NCBI GenBank assembly: GCA_964358895.1
Contig: CAYHPR010000004.1
Span: 1 to 64,000 of the forward strand
Length of the DNA: 64,000 nt
Source of the DNA: CAYHPR01 sp964358895
GTDB lineage: Archaea > Micrarchaeota > Micrarchaeia > CABMEP01
Reading direction: 5' to 3'
A model generated the notes under the pieces. It made no database searches. It worked only from the letters and a program-made list of their open reading frames with translations, and was not told the origin of the DNA. How positions within the stretch are numbered: position 1 is the first letter of the stretch; each line of letters starts with the position of its first letter. Positions 28,132-35,379 of the stretch are shown in pieces. The position numbers were made by a program, and so were the translations under genes.

Positions 28132-28587
28132 ATGGAAATAGTCACTATGGGGAGTTACAAAGATCTTTGGAAAGAAAGAATTACGAAAGTAAACAACTGC
28201 TACAATTATTTTTCAACTAAAATGAAAACTCTAAAAAACAATCTTTATGAAAAGGAACCAAAAACTTCGAAGATTTTTCATGCGTCAGTAGCTTTTGCGA
28301 ATGGTGCGATGGTAAGCACAGGTTTACTTTATTGGTTATTCAAACCTGAGAGCAGAGACTTCAACAAAGTTGCAATAACCTCTGCAGTAGTTTTTGGAAT
28401 AGCGAATCTTTCAAGGAATCTCTTTATCGAGAAAGAACAGAATAAAAAAGATATGAACTCTTTTCTTAAAGGCGTTCCCTTTGGCGCAATTCCTACTTAT
28501 GTATTAATTGGACTTTCCTTAGAAAGCACAGTTGTTGGATTAACTACGGGTTTAATTTCCGTATTAATAACGAGAAAATTACACTAG
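28132..28587 (+). CDS. Small membrane protein, unknown
   Basis: A 151-residue protein with a soluble charged N-terminus (about 1-45) and three likely membrane segments (about 49-67, 81-95 and 114-150). Not recognised. ATTTAAATAG at 28101-28110 lies 22-31 nt before the ATG at 28132, so the mRNA is probably leaderless, which favours this start over the ATG at 28147. It converges with the next gene with only 4 nt between them. Confidence 0.65.
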   Translation: MEIVTMGSYKDLWKERITKVNNCYNYFSTKMKTLKNNLYEKEPKTSKIFHASVAFANGAMVSTGLLYWLFKPESRDFNKVAITSAVVFGIANLSRNLFIEKEQNKKDMNSFLKGVPFGAIPTYVLIGLSLESTVVGLTTGLISVLITRKLH

Positions 28588-28591
28588 AATG

Positions 28592-29266
28592 TCAAGGAAC
28601 AAGTCTAATGTTGCCTGCTTGAGCATTCCTTATCCTTCTAATAATTTCTTCAGCATTAGCTGTACCGATCTGTCCTTGTATCGCTCGTATAGCTTCTTCT
28701 CTTTGGTTTTGTTCTATGTTGCTTGGGTCTAACTCTGAAGTTTGCAAAGCTGTCTGGATTGCAGAGATTCTTAAAGCGCCTACCGAAATATTTTGAACTG
28801 CAGCTTCAGCAGGTGGCCGTCCAACTGGTTCATTTTCCCTGCGTTGCAGTTGTAATCCTTCGGTTTTAACTGGATGTTCTTCTTGAGTGTGAGTTCTGCT
28901 TTTGGCAACAGCCTCAGCATAAACTGGATCGTTTTTCATATGGATCTCTTCAACAGATTTATGCAAGTTATCTAGTCCATTAATTAAAATTTCTAACTTT
29001 TTGCCGTCCGTAATTTTTTCTAATTTGCTCAACCCAGATAATTTCCCTGAAAGCTCTATCTTTTTATTCGTTATAATAGTAGTTACATTGCTCAGGGCCG
29101 GGATATTGTTAACCTGCTTGGCAAGTTTGATGTAATCCATTGAAAGTTTAGAAATTTTTTCTAAACCTTCAGCATCAGTCTTATTAAGATCAGATTGTAT
29201 TTGATTAAGCTGTTTGTATAACTCCTCGATTGATTTCGGTCCAATCATGGTTTGCGGATCTGCCAT
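28592..29266 (-). CDS. Helical protein, unknown
   Basis: A 224-residue soluble, mostly helical protein with heptad-like stretches at about 10-125, then a Glu/Arg/Pro linker (about 130-150) and a C-terminal helical part rich in Ala, Ile and Gln. No motif recognised. It is divergent from serS. The low-complexity linker suggests two separate helical units. Confidence 0.6.
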   Translation of the reverse strand: MADPQTMIGPKSIEELYKQLNQIQSDLNKTDAEGLEKISKLSMDYIKLAKQVNNIPALSNVTTIITNKKIELSGKLSGLSKLEKITDGKKLEILINGLDNLHKSVEEIHMKNDPVYAEAVAKSRTHTQEEHPVKTEGLQLQRRENEPVGRPPAEAAVQNISVGALRISAIQTALQTSELDPSNIEQNQREEAIRAIQGQIGTANAEEIIRRIRNAQAGNIRLVP

Positions 29267-29333
29267 ATATCTAATAGTTTTTCATCATTTTTATACTTTT
29301 CCATCGAATAGAAATTAACAGAGTAGAGATAGT

Positions 29334-30620
29334 ATGTTAGACATAAAACTTATTCGAACACAACCCGAAGTTGTCAAAGAGGCGATGAAGAACAGAGGCC
29401 AGGATATCGACATTGACACTTTTCTGAATATCGACAGAAAGAAAAGAGACTTGATGATTGAAAGCGACAAGATACGTGCAAAAAGAAACATGATTGAAAA
29501 GGATATCGCACGAATGAAAAAAGGATTACCCTGCGAGAGTGGTTTCTGCACAAACGAGCAGCAGGCAATGGCTGCCATGAAAGATCTGTCGAAACGGATA
29601 GAAGAAAGTGAAGTTGAGTTAAAGCAGCTGGAGGAACAGACTGACCTGCTTCTCTATACGATGCCAAACATACCTCACGAAAGCGTCCCAGTTGGGAAGA
29701 AGGATGAATCGATCGAGGTACGCAAGAATGGAACGCCTCAAAAGACTTCAAAGGATGTTAAAGCGCATTGGGAGATTGGACCTCAACTTGGGCTTATTGA
29801 TTTTGAACGCGGAGTTAAGCTTGCAGGACACCGATTTACGGTGCTGTGGGACGATGCTGCAGCGCTTGAGAGAGCGCTTGTTAATTTCATGCTTGATACC
29901 GCCAAATCGCGGGGTTATCGAGAAGCATGGGTCCCTTACATAGTTAATGAGAAAACAATGACTGGAACAGGTCAGTTGCCGAAGTTTGCTGCTGAGCTTT
30001 ACAATATACGCGAGGATCACGGAAACATGTGGCTAATTCCAACTGGAGAAGTACCACTGACAAACTTACACTCGGGAGAAGTACTGAAAGAAAAAGATCT
30101 ACCGATTAAATATACTGCATACACTCCATGCTTCCGCCGCGAAGCTGGGGAATATGGCAAGGATATCAAAGGATTCTTACGCCAGCATCAATTTGACAAA
30201 GTTGAACTTGTCAAATTTGCAACACCTGAACAATCTTATGAAGAACTGGAGAAGCTGGTAACGGATGCGGAAGAAGTTTTGAAGCTTCTTGATCTTCCTT
30301 ACAAAGTTGTTGAACTGACAACTGGAGATTTAGGATTTGCATCAACTAAAACGTATGATATTGAAGTGTGGGTCCCTTCTCAGGATAAATACCGCGAAAT
30401 TTCTTCTTGTTCCAATTGTGGAACCTTCCAGGCCCGCCGTGCAAATATTAAGTATTGGAAAGCTGGAAAGCCTGAATTCGTACACACTTTGAATGGATCC
30501 GGACTTGCAGTTGGCAGGACCTTGATAGCTATTTTTGAAAACTACCAACAGGACGACGGAAGTATTAAAGTTCCAGACGTGCTGACTAAGTATATGAACA
30601 AATCAGTGATAGGTCGGTAG
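29334..30620 (+). CDS. serS: Seryl-tRNA synthetase
   Basis: Class II enzyme of the common (not methanogen-specific) type, 428 residues. The N-terminal antiparallel coiled coil that grips the tRNA-Ser long arm covers about 1-105. Motif 2 is F-R-R-E-A-G-E-Y-G-K-D (about 267), and motif 3 is N-G-S-G-L-A-V-G-R-T (about 386). The C-S-N-C-G-T-F-Q-A-R-R segment is typical. The stop is 2 nt before the aRF1 start, so the two are an operon. Confidence 0.95.
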   Translation: MLDIKLIRTQPEVVKEAMKNRGQDIDIDTFLNIDRKKRDLMIESDKIRAKRNMIEKDIARMKKGLPCESGFCTNEQQAMAAMKDLSKRIEESEVELKQLEEQTDLLLYTMPNIPHESVPVGKKDESIEVRKNGTPQKTSKDVKAHWEIGPQLGLIDFERGVKLAGHRFTVLWDDAAALERALVNFMLDTAKSRGYREAWVPYIVNEKTMTGTGQLPKFAAELYNIREDHGNMWLIPTGEVPLTNLHSGEVLKEKDLPIKYTAYTPCFRREAGEYGKDIKGFLRQHQFDKVELVKFATPEQSYEELEKLVTDAEEVLKLLDLPYKVVELTTGDLGFASTKTYDIEVWVPSQDKYREISSCSNCGTFQARRANIKYWKAGKPEFVHTLNGSGLAVGRTLIAIFENYQQDDGSIKVPDVLTKYMNKSVIGR

Positions 30621-30622
30621 CA

Positions 30623-31825
30623 ATGGTTAGCGAAGGAAAAAAGAGACGGGAACTAGCGAAGCTCTTAAGCAAACTGAAAGGATTCAGGGGTAGTGGAACT
30701 GAATTAATAACCGTGTATATACCAACAGGATATCCTTTAGCTGAAATTTCGAATAAATTGAGAAATGAATACGGACAAGCTGCCAACATCAAATCTAAAT
30801 CGACAAAGAATAATGTTCAAGCCGCGCTCGACAAGATTATTCAATACCTGAAGATTTTCAAACAGACCCCAGATAATGGATTAGCTATTTTCTGCGGAAA
30901 CATATCGAAGGACCCTGGAAGACCTAACATAGAACTATTTGCACTCTCCCCCCACCAACCTCTGCAGATTCAGATGTACAGATGCGACTCAGAATTTCAA
31001 ATGGAACCGCTTCTGATGATGGGAAAGGTAAGAGAGAAGTACGGGTTAGTAACAATTGATGGAAAAGATGCAACTGTTGCAATACTTGAAGGAAATGTAA
31101 CAAAGATTGTGAGGAGACTTACCACCACAGGACCTAGCAAGACTACAAAAGGGGGGAGTTCGGCAGCTCGATACCAGCGTTATGTTGAAGAGCTTATTGA
31201 AAATTATTACACTCGAGTAGGGGAAGCAATGGATGAGACATTGATGACTATCGGAATCAAAAAAGTTTTTGTTGGAGGACCTGGACCAGTTAAAGACAAC
31301 TTTCTCAAAAAGAAGCCATTCAACTATCAATTTCAGATACTTGGCGTTTTTGATATTGGATACGTTGATGATTATGGAATCAGTGAACTAGCAAGAAAAA
31401 CAAATGATGTAATTGCTGAAGCAAAGGCTATGAGAGAGAAGAAATTGATTGGAGAGTTTATGAAAGAAATCGCTAAAGAAGGATTAGCAGTTTATGGGCC
31501 AAAAGAAACGATGGAAGCACTTGAAAAAGGAAGGATTGGAACGCTGCTCATGTCTGAAAAATTTATATCGAAACTTTTGAGAATTAGATGTGAAAAAGGA
31601 GATGAAGAAGACATTATTATTGAAAGAGAAGAGGAGAAAGAAGAAATAAAATGCAGTAAAGGCCACGAAGTAGAGTTTATTGGAGAAACCGACCTTTTTG
31701 ACCAGCTCTATGATAAAGCAGAAGCAAAAGGGATTGATGTTGAAACTATTGCTTCTGACACAATGGAAGGACAGCAATTCCTGGCAGGATTCAAAGGAAT
31801 CGGTGCTATTCTAAAATATAAATAA
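30623..31825 (+). CDS. prf1: Peptide chain release factor aRF1, GGQ replaced by GGS
   Basis: Archaeal class I release factor of 400 residues, reading all stop codons in the ribosomal A site. The stop-codon recognition motif N-I-K-S is present (55-58), with the Y-R-C-D-S-E-F segment (119-125). The middle domain should carry the universal GGQ that triggers peptide release, but reads K-G-G-S-S-A-A-R-Y-Q-R. Gly177-Gly178 are kept and the Gln is Ser179 (codon AGT, 31157-31159). The flanking S-A-x-R-[FY] context is normal, so the alignment is secure. The C-terminal domain has G-V-F-D-I-G-Y. It could be a real variant, a partly inactive paralogue, or an assembly error. Confidence 0.9.
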   Translation: MVSEGKKRRELAKLLSKLKGFRGSGTELITVYIPTGYPLAEISNKLRNEYGQAANIKSKSTKNNVQAALDKIIQYLKIFKQTPDNGLAIFCGNISKDPGRPNIELFALSPHQPLQIQMYRCDSEFQMEPLLMMGKVREKYGLVTIDGKDATVAILEGNVTKIVRRLTTTGPSKTTKGGSSAARYQRYVEELIENYYTRVGEAMDETLMTIGIKKVFVGGPGPVKDNFLKKKPFNYQFQILGVFDIGYVDDYGISELARKTNDVIAEAKAMREKKLIGEFMKEIAKEGLAVYGPKETMEALEKGRIGTLLMSEKFISKLLRIRCEKGDEEDIIIEREEEKEEIKCSKGHEVEFIGETDLFDQLYDKAEAKGIDVETIASDTMEGQQFLAGFKGIGAILKYK

Positions 31826-31860
31826 AACCAACAGATCTACTTATGCGCCAGTTAGATTCG

Positions 31861-32949
31861 TTAGATTATTTTAGCGCTAATTATCGTCACATTCTGTAAC
31901 GGCCTGTCGTCGGAATCTGTTTGCACCTTTCCTATCTTATCGACAACATCCATCCCCTCGATAACTTTGCCGAAAACAGGATGCTTGCTGTCAAGGAAAT
32001 TATTATTTACCAAATTGATAAAGAACTGGCTGCCTCCGGTGTTTGGACCTGCATTTGCCATTGCAATCGTTCCTCTGTCATTTTTATTGTTAGCAGTGAA
32101 TTCGTCTTTTATTGTATAACTTGGGCCACCTGCCCCAGTTCCTGTCGGGTCTCCACCTTGAATCATGAAGCCGGACATTACACGATGGAATATTACTCCG
32201 TCGTAAAAGCCTTGGCCGACTAGTTTTGCAAAGTTTCCTGCAGTTATTGGCATATCTGATCTAAGCTCTAGAGTTATGTTACCCATATTTGTTTCAAGTA
32301 GCACTTTTGTGCTGCTACCTGTTCCCGTGGTTGTTGCATTCTTCGACATATTTTCACCTACCTGACTAGTTTGATTAACTGCTTGAATAATTGTTTGGTT
32401 ATCTGATACTGTACCAGTTTCTGCGCCGGTTGACTGCGATACTTCGAATTTACATTCCTGTTCAAATGTTTCATCAACAAACAGATATGCGACATGATCC
32501 GTGAAAATTGAATAGGATGCGCCGTATTTAATATCGAAATAAGTCCTGTTTGCATTCTCATCTACACACTCTTTCGGCGTCTTTGTTATCGTATTATTCT
32601 GTAGGATTGGATTGCTATACGTGCACTCGCTATCGCTGACTACATAAATGTGAAGATTACTTATATTTTTTCCAAGCTTACCCCAACTGCCTGCCAAACC
32701 AGCACCACAAGCGTATAGATATCTAGCCTGATCCGCAGCTGCGCTGCTTACATTCATTACTATTCCTAACTCATTTGAAGCCTGCAGCGTTTCCGAAAAC
32801 TTTTGAAGCGAAGCACCTGAAGGAGATTGGTTCTTATCTGCTGAAGGAATCTTTGAGCCTTGTGTGAAGTAAAAAGCAAGGATGAAAATGACAAATAGCC
32901 CCACTATTATGTACATTGGTATTTCCTTAGATTGTTTGTTTTCTTGCAT
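31861..32949 (-). CDS. Exported/membrane-anchored cyclophilin-type peptidyl-prolyl isomerase
   Basis: A 362-residue protein. One N-terminal helix (about 11-27) exports or anchors it. A middle region (about 45-170) of unknown fold has four Cys. A Thr/Asn/Gly linker runs to about 205. The cyclophilin domain runs from V-L-L-E-T-N-M-G-N-I-T to the end, with F-H-R-V (catalytic Arg), Q-G-G-D-P-T-G-T-G, M-A-N-A-G-P-N-T-G-G-S-Q-F-F-I and H-P-V-F-G-K-V. It probably speeds folding of proteins outside the cytoplasm, such as the abundant envelope proteins encoded nearby. It converges with aRF1. Confidence 0.9.
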   Translation of the reverse strand: MQENKQSKEIPMYIIVGLFVIFILAFYFTQGSKIPSADKNQSPSGASLQKFSETLQASNELGIVMNVSSAAADQARYLYACGAGLAGSWGKLGKNISNLHIYVVSDSECTYSNPILQNNTITKTPKECVDENANRTYFDIKYGASYSIFTDHVAYLFVDETFEQECKFEVSQSTGAETGTVSDNQTIIQAVNQTSQVGENMSKNATTTGTGSSTKVLLETNMGNITLELRSDMPITAGNFAKLVGQGFYDGVIFHRVMSGFMIQGGDPTGTGAGGPSYTIKDEFTANNKNDRGTIAMANAGPNTGGSQFFINLVNNNFLDSKHPVFGKVIEGMDVVDKIGKVQTDSDDRPLQNVTIISAKII

Positions 32950-33097
32950 CTGAAACGCCTCGTATAAACATATATGTTATTGAATATTAATTGAGTATCT
33001 AGCAGGGTATCGTAGATTACTTTATGCTATAACGATTACGCTGCACAGTTTTATAAAAGTTATTCAAAGAGGGGAGATAGAAAGGTCACACATGTAT

Positions 33098-35197
33098 TTA
33101 TTCGATAAGCTTTGAGAACAAACACTCATTGAAGTATGCTTCATCTCCTTCAACAACTGCTTCTACTTTATAGAATGTGTAAAATGAACTAGCATTCTTT
33201 GATCCATATTTCAACCTTATTAGAGGTGTACGGCCTACGTCATTAAGGCATTCTGAAACTATCTTCTCGTTGCATACTCCATCAATAACATCAATCTTTG
33301 TAACTGTCTTACCTAACGCAGTTAATGCCTGTTCAATCTTTGACCCGCACCCAGCCATCGCAGCAGCATTGGAAGTGGAGGATCGCTCTAAGAATAACAC
33401 AGTTGCATTGTCCTTCTTTGCCTGGTTTAGATAATTGAATAAACTTGTCTGGCCCGTTTCCTTGCTCACTAAGGAGTTAAGACCGAGAGATAGGCCGATA
33501 AGAAGAATGAAAACGAATGCAAATATTATTGTCCAAGTCTTCATCACATTTGACTGCATAAATTTCTCGGTATTTCTCCATACTATGAAGAAGAATCCGA
33601 TAGCGAATGATGCAAGCACAAGTATATCGACAACTGCGATTACTAGAAGAGGAATGTTTGCAATCCATGCCCTCTTTTCACTTTCCTTTACACCGAATGG
33701 TGCAGATATAACGTCAAGAACTGCTAGCGAGATGCCACGTGCAGTGCTTGTGAGCAAGTTATCAGCTGCAGCAGCTTCAAGAGTTCGTTTCTTTTCTACT
33801 ATTGAAGAAGTATCGGACGTGATAGTGTTGTAATTTGAAGCAAGTGTGTCTATCTCGTTATAGCTAATCTTCGCAGTTACACGTATTTCAAGTGAAGCAA
33901 ATTTATCCCTCTGCGTCTTAAGATCAGATGAAAGAACTGCGTCTGAAGATTCAATAAGAAGTGACGCTCTGGCTAGCATGACAGACGCATTTAATCTTGC
34001 ATCTACAACTGGTCCAAGTGTCACAAAGGATGCATTAAGATAAGCATCAAATTCCGTAAGCTTCGAATCAATTGAAGAAACTGTCAGACCTGCTTGGTCA
34101 TAAAGTTTTGCGTCGACGTTAGAATAGTATTGAGCACTGAGTTCAGTTATTGCATTAACATAAACAGTAATGTTTTCATCACTAACTAATGCAGTTATCG
34201 AAGCGGATCTTGTAGTGAGGTTATTGAATTTGGAAGTGAGAACTTCGAATTGTTCCTGCACAGATCCTTTCTGCTTCGTTCCCGTGTAAAGTTCAATTCT
34301 CGCCAGAGTGGAATTAATAATTTCTTTAGCCTTGCTGGATGTAGTGTCAAAACATGCTGCCTTTGTCTTGATCGTCGATGCTTTTGAAGCGGCACTAGTA
34401 AGCGCAGAGTTATTTAGAGCAAGAGTAAATCCGACAGGTAAACAGAATTCAAACCCTCCAGAGTTACTTCTTATGTATAATTTGAGAGCTGAATAATTAC
34501 CTGACAAATTCTGCAGAATTGTTACACTATTTGAGATATCTTGTGCTTTTTGTGAAACATTAAATGTGAGCTGTCCCGAGGAGGAAATACCTTTAAGTGT
34601 AGCTGTTGCTGAAAGGACAGCCGTAACGTTTGCATCAATACCTCGTTTAACATTCGCATACTTGAGCAATTCTGGTAAGAAGAGTGCGCTTCCCTGCGCG
34701 TATTGGAAGCAGGCATACGATCCCTGATTACATGCTATCTGGCAACTTTGAAGAGAAGTACAGTTTCCTTCGTCACCAACAGCCTGCCCAGTTATAGTAT
34801 CACAATACCCTTCAAGAGTTCCGAAGGAAGTGCCAGTATACCTGCTGTTATTAAATGCTAAAACTAAACCGCTAATATCACTAAGTTCAGTGGCAGAAGG
34901 GTAAGACGTTTCGAAGCAGTTGCCTTTGATCGCTAATTCAATCTCTGCTTCATTTTTTACAAAATTGTCTGCTTTAAGAACAAATGTTTCTTTACCCCCT
35001 ACAGTAACAATCTTGTAAAGGGTTCCATTAACTGTCGTATTTTTCTGCTGTACAGAGGCTGTCGATTCAGTAGGATATAAGTAATCAGTAACGTTAACTG
35101 CTGCAAAAACAGTGGTTAAAAGAAGTGAAAGTACGAGGATAAATGTAGAGAGCCTTGCTGCTCTCTTTCTGTTTTCTACTGAAATAGAACTGTTCAT
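33098..35197 (-). CDS. Large membrane protein with extracytoplasmic helical domain, unknown
   Basis: A 699-residue protein. It has a signal-like helix (about 16-33), then an outside region of about 490 residues. That region includes a Cys-rich part (about 95-165, with C-x5-C-x3-C-type spacing) and long Ser/Thr/Asn-rich helices with many sequons. Two adjacent membrane helices follow (about 532-557 and 570-592), then a C-terminal domain of about 110 residues with V-L-F-L-E-R-S, M-A-G-C-G-S-K and T-P-L-I-R-L-K-Y, which could be a thioredoxin-like fold. Not recognised as a family. Next to the S-layer gene, so an envelope role is likely. The mRNA appears leaderless. Confidence 0.75.
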   Translation of the reverse strand: MNSSISVENRKRAARLSTFILVLSLLLTTVFAAVNVTDYLYPTESTASVQQKNTTVNGTLYKIVTVGGKETFVLKADNFVKNEAEIELAIKGNCFETSYPSATELSDISGLVLAFNNSRYTGTSFGTLEGYCDTITGQAVGDEGNCTSLQSCQIACNQGSYACFQYAQGSALFLPELLKYANVKRGIDANVTAVLSATATLKGISSSGQLTFNVSQKAQDISNSVTILQNLSGNYSALKLYIRSNSGGFEFCLPVGFTLALNNSALTSAASKASTIKTKAACFDTTSSKAKEIINSTLARIELYTGTKQKGSVQEQFEVLTSKFNNLTTRSASITALVSDENITVYVNAITELSAQYYSNVDAKLYDQAGLTVSSIDSKLTEFDAYLNASFVTLGPVVDARLNASVMLARASLLIESSDAVLSSDLKTQRDKFASLEIRVTAKISYNEIDTLASNYNTITSDTSSIVEKKRTLEAAAADNLLTSTARGISLAVLDVISAPFGVKESEKRAWIANIPLLVIAVVDILVLASFAIGFFFIVWRNTEKFMQSNVMKTWTIIFAFVFILLIGLSLGLNSLVSKETGQTSLFNYLNQAKKDNATVLFLERSSTSNAAAMAGCGSKIEQALTALGKTVTKIDVIDGVCNEKIVSECLNDVGRTPLIRLKYGSKNASSFYTFYKVEAVVEGDEAYFNECLFSKLIE

Positions 35198-35217
35198 TCA
35201 GATATTATGAACTAAAT

Positions 35218-35259
35218 GTTTAAAAACGTTAACAACCGCACGAACGCGCGCGTACGTGC
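35218..35259 (-). promoter_or_regulatory. TATA box and GC-rich palindrome upstream of the 35197 gene
   Basis: GTTTTTAAAC (35218-35227, minus strand) lies 21-30 nt before the ATG at 35197. Ten nt further upstream is a 22-nt palindrome (35238-35259) with one mismatched pair; its half is GCACGAACGCG. It is the most GC-rich stretch around and is placed like an activator site. Confidence 0.6.
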
Positions 35260-35315
35260 TAAAAATATTAGCGAAATAAAAAATCTGAAGCAACAGCTGA
35301 AGCTGGAAGATTGTA

Positions 35316-35363
35316 AAAAAAATAAAAAAAGAAAAAAAAGAAAAAAAGACCCCTATTCGGGGT
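35316..35363 (-). terminator. Terminator after the S-layer gene
   Basis: On the minus strand ACCCC (35359-35363) pairs with GGGGT (35349-35353) around the loop GAATA, followed by about 30 nt of nearly pure T with a few C and A. It lies 17 nt after the stop codon. A strong terminator suits a highly expressed S-layer gene. Confidence 0.8.
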
Positions 35364-35379
35364 TCGTTGGTGCTACAAC

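Noticed and set aside
30623..31825. Pelota/Dom34 as an explanation for the missing GGQ
   Set aside because: NIKS, the Y-x-C-D-x-x-F segment and the G-G-x-S-A-x-R context are all release-factor specific; Pelota lacks these.
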